Of a DNA stretch of 8,660 nt, positions 6,521-8,660 are shown one piece after another. The notes under the pieces are model-generated. The model had not been told where the DNA came from. It ran no database searches and worked only from the letters and a program-made list of their open reading frames with translations. The stretch is from JBLHGN01 sp047616325. GTDB taxonomy: Bacteria; Pseudomonadota; Gammaproteobacteria; Pseudomonadales; Cellvibrionaceae. Location of the stretch: NCBI GenBank assembly GCA_047616325.1, contig JBLHGN010000151.1, positions 1-8,660 of the forward strand, written 5' to 3'. Position 1 is the first letter of the stretch; each line of letters starts with the position of its first letter. Position numbers and translations under genes: made by a program.

Positions 6521-7143
6521 TATAAGTCTAGTGTGTTTTTCAATGATTCCAAATGAATGAACTTATCCTCTTTCGTCATTGGTGTTTCTGGTGCCGTGGT
6601 GAGCTCAAGAACTTTGGGGGGGGCTAAAACCTCTCCGCGATGTACTTTTTGGCAAATTTTGTCATATTCCGCTTTAAACACTGGGAAGGCTTGCTGCTCG
6701 GTACTGGATTGTAAAAAATACCAGTCGGCGGCTTTGCCTGCGTAATAAACCGCCAGGTGGCTCCATGGTTGATCGGCTTTGGGCGAGGGTGCCCGGCAGG
6801 CTTCAATGTAGGCGGCGTGGGCGCCGGGTAGCTCGCTATTATTGAATTCCTCGCAATGGCGAATCATGGTGCGCAATGTGGGCAAGTATTCGCTCGATTC
6901 TATAATCGATTTAGCCCCCATCAATATGGTGTGCGGCTCAAAGCGTTTGAGGGCATCCACCCATAGGCGTCGCGCTGAATTAAGGTCGTCGGTGGTGCTG
7001 TAGGCCTTGTAAAATTGATTGTGAAAATTAATTTTAAGTAAGGCATACACCTGATTCACCGCATCGATGAGTTCGGTGCTGTGTTTTTTTGCTGGCTTGC
7101 CGGGGCTACTCTGCCCAGCTTCTGTCGGTAAGGATTTCTTCAA
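6520..7143 (-). CDS. Phage lambda replication protein P-like protein
   Basis: 207 residues, resembling lambda P (233 aa), which in the phage takes DnaB helicase from its loader and delivers it to the origin. Matching regions, judged by eye: ELIDAVNQVYALL and LNSARRLWVDALKRF (24-68; lambda P has NEIRRQWVLAF), YLPTLRTMIRHCEE (86-99; lambda P has FLPSPGQFVAWCRE), ADWYFLQ (139-145), and VHRGEVLAPPKVLEL followed by a Leu-rich end (167-207; lambda P has INRGEAIPEPVKQLP). The first 20 residues are a basic, Pro/Gly-rich tail. TTG 7143 is the only early start, since TAA lies two codons upstream in frame; it overlaps the end of the DnaT-repeat gene by 38 bases, which implies translational coupling. A run of eight C's encodes APP near residue 175. 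No other phage genes are nearby. The fold call is moderately firm; helicase loading is inference. Confidence 0.72.
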   Translation of the reverse strand: MKKSLPTEAGQSSPGKPAKKHSTELIDAVNQVYALLKINFHNQFYKAYSTTDDLNSARRLWVDALKRFEPHTILMGAKSIIESSEYLPTLRTMIRHCEEFNNSELPGAHAAYIEACRAPSPKADQPWSHLAVYYAGKAADWYFLQSSTEQQAFPVFKAEYDKICQKVHRGEVLAPPKVLELTTAPETPMTKEDKFIHLESLKNTLDL

Positions 7144-8491
7144 GGCTTACGTCTCGCGTTGATTTGTTATCGGGTGAACTAGTGTCTGCTAAAAGATGGC
7201 GCTGCGCCCACATTTTTTTGCAGTGGCGGATAAAACGCGTATTCCACGACGAATGAATTTGATTGGTGTCCCGCCAATACAAAATAAACTCGGGAACCAG
7301 CATTTTTGCAAACTCTGCATCGATATTCGCCATTTGAAGGATGTCGAAGGCGTCGGCGGAGGGCTGCCACTCAGTATGTATAGGCTGCGGGTCGACATTA
7401 TTGTCGAGAGAGTGCTGAAAACGATGCCACTGCAGGCGTACGTGTTTTATAAATAGACTGTTCCATGTGGTGGTTGCGGTGCCCTTGTCTTTCCAATATA
7501 TGATAAATTCGGCGATCGCGTCTTCAATAAAAGACTGTGGAATGCCCGATTTCGTGGTCATCACCTCCATGGCGTCCAGCGATGGGCGCCAGCTCGAAAG
7601 GATCTGTGCTTTGTGTGCAGATACGTTCTTTTTCGCTTCCTGTTCAGCCCACAAAGAGCTTACCCGCTGTAAAAATTTCGCGTCCCACGATATATGCTGC
7701 TCTTCGGTGGCCTGCCAAAAGCTGATAAATTCACGCACCTGGTCGAGCATAAACGTTTTTGGGATGCGTTTTTCTGTGAGATCTGCGAGGCATACTTCGC
7801 TTGGATGCCAATTCGAATAAATAGGTGTAGCTTTGCTTTTGCGGTGCTCCTGTACTTCGAATGCGCGCCATCTCTGCAGGGTATGGTTGATAAATTTTTG
7901 CCCCCACGAGCGGTGGGCTTCACCCCTTTCTCGCCAATACGTCACAAACTCGGGCAGTTGTTGCAGGGCAAACTCTCTGGGAATTGTCAGTTGTGCGAGT
8001 TGCTCAAGTGTTGTCTGGTCGGGTTGCCAGTTAGCGGGAATAAAATTTTTGCCCTGCTCGCCATAATTTCGCGAAGCGGCCGCCTGACCCTGATTTCGAA
8101 CGGAATAGGTGGGTTGGGATCCTGTCGCCACTGGGGTGGGCTTATGCGATTGTTTGACATTTTGGCTCAACGTAGCGCGAGCAGATTTTTCGTTAAAGGC
8201 AAACTTAAACAGGTCATCGGCAGAGAATGAGGCTGAGGCTATTATGACGACGCCCTTTTCGCGCAAGCTGGTGCTAACGCGCTGTAAATCCCGGGGATCC
8301 CAGAAGGGTAAAGATTCGCTCAGTTGATTTAGAGGCAAGCTATACCAGGTAAAGCCATTGGACCAAGCCCCTTCCTTGGTCATTACCGCCTCGGAAAGTG
8401 TGGATAGCATTACCGACTCGTCCAGACCGATGGTGGCTGCCAGCGAGGGATAAATGAGAATGGGTCTTTCGGGTATCAGCGAGCTTTTCAT
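7106..8491 (-). CDS. Four-fold DnaT-like domain protein with N-terminal winged-helix-like region
   Basis: 461 residues. Residues 1-100 look like a replication-initiator type winged helix (LIPERPILIYPSLAATIGLD, then LNQLSESLPFWDPRDLQRVSTSL and a VVII wing). A polar linker (100-148) follows. Then come four DnaT-like domains with key tryptophans at W155, W228, W301 and W375, a period of 73-74 residues. Each has the pattern W-x-P, a hydrophobic helix, EF-x-x-(Y/F)W, then (S/T)W-x-x-x-F and a closing W (208, 281, 355, 428). E. coli DnaT has a single such C-terminal domain, which binds ssDNA and PriB during PriA-directed restart. A relative with two units is what I recall from Pseudomonas. The protein is cytosolic, without a signal. 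ATG 8491 has a weak ribosome binding site. It overlaps the lambda-P-like gene, so both are likely one functional unit. Confidence 0.85.
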   Translation of the reverse strand: MKSSLIPERPILIYPSLAATIGLDESVMLSTLSEAVMTKEGAWSNGFTWYSLPLNQLSESLPFWDPRDLQRVSTSLREKGVVIIASASFSADDLFKFAFNEKSARATLSQNVKQSHKPTPVATGSQPTYSVRNQGQAAASRNYGEQGKNFIPANWQPDQTTLEQLAQLTIPREFALQQLPEFVTYWRERGEAHRSWGQKFINHTLQRWRAFEVQEHRKSKATPIYSNWHPSEVCLADLTEKRIPKTFMLDQVREFISFWQATEEQHISWDAKFLQRVSSLWAEQEAKKNVSAHKAQILSSWRPSLDAMEVMTTKSGIPQSFIEDAIAEFIIYWKDKGTATTTWNSLFIKHVRLQWHRFQHSLDNNVDPQPIHTEWQPSADAFDILQMANIDAEFAKMLVPEFILYWRDTNQIHSSWNTRFIRHCKKMWAQRHLLADTSSPDNKSTRDVSLEEILTDRSWAE

Positions 8492-8660
8492 AGCTTGCCA
8501 CTTTAGCAGTTTCGACGCGTTATTTCCTGTTATGAATCAGCGATTCTCGGCCTAACCGCAAAATTGCTTAAAAAACATTCAACCCAAGCAAAGTCAATCG
8601 CTGTAGTGGAGTTTTACAGCCAAAAGCCCCACGGCTAGCCAGAAAAACGGATTAACGGGC
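8492..8660. other. Upstream region of the DnaT-repeat gene
   Basis: 169 bases without a gene. It holds a tentative minus-strand promoter and an 8-base inverted repeat, CAGCGATT (8538-8545) with AATCGCTG (8596-8603), whose right arm overlaps the -35. A short GAATC-AGC-GATTC hairpin lies at 8534-8546. No ORF reaches the window edge convincingly. Confidence 0.4.
8569..8597 (-). promoter_or_regulatory. Tentative promoter of the DnaT-repeat operon
   Basis: On the minus strand, TTGACT (8597 to 8592) is a strong -35, five of six to consensus. A 17-base spacer leads to TTTTTA (8574 to 8569), a poor -10. The leader to ATG 8491 would be about 70 bases. Confidence 0.3.

Noticed and set aside
7694..8230. 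178-codon plus-strand open frame
   Set aside because: It is antisense to the DnaT-repeat gene, whose repeat structure proves the coding strand; the peptide is Cys-rich and has no domain character.
6520..8491. Prophage remnant
   Set aside because: Apart from the P-like similarity there are no phage genes, attachment sites or integrase, and composition does not visibly differ from the flanks; a wider window would be needed to exclude it fully.

Overview
The window looks like chromosomal DNA of a marine-type gammaproteobacterium, most plausibly from the Cellvibrionaceae/Spongiibacteraceae neighbourhood (Teredinibacter, Saccharophagus, Cellvibrio-like). This placement rests on remembered similarity of ParC, the YcbL-type hydrolase, the small PilZ protein and the DnaT-like protein, not on a search. 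Base composition is moderate, gene density is low, and two stretches (1804-2559 and 4810-5238) carry no convincing gene.

Layout. 1-201: non-coding, ending in a degenerate half copy of a repeat. 202-846 (+): a full-length but inactivated YcbL/glyoxalase-II-like gene with two adjacent in-frame stops (TAG TAA) and a lost metal-ligand histidine. 856-1239 (+): a DUF2750 protein right behind it. 1294-1803 (-): an exported TlpA/thioredoxin-like protein, convergent with that pair. 1804-2559: gene-free, holding a ~174 bp imperfect palindrome (2168-2341) that looks like a MITE or REPIN-type element, then a good promoter for parC. 2560-4809 (+): parC, intact, without parE next to it. 4810-5238: AT-rich non-coding. 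5239-5493 (+): a single-domain PilZ c-di-GMP receptor followed by a long palindrome. 5656-6444 (-): a Bax-like glucosaminidase. 6520-7143 (-): a protein resembling phage lambda replication protein P. 7106-8491 (-): a 461-residue protein with an N-terminal winged-helix-like domain and four tandem DnaT-like domains. 8492-8660: its upstream region.

The most interesting part is 6520-8491: two overlapping genes joining a four-fold DnaT repeat protein (ssDNA/primosome binding) to a lambda-P-like protein (DnaB loading in phage lambda). No DnaC ATPase or other phage gene is visible. The natural reading is a resident helicase-loading or replication-restart module that combines a host-type and a phage-type part. 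Four evenly spaced DnaT units are more than the single unit of E. coli DnaT. Second in interest are the palindromic element with its half copy, and the recently broken ycbL gene lying 18 bp downstream of that half copy.
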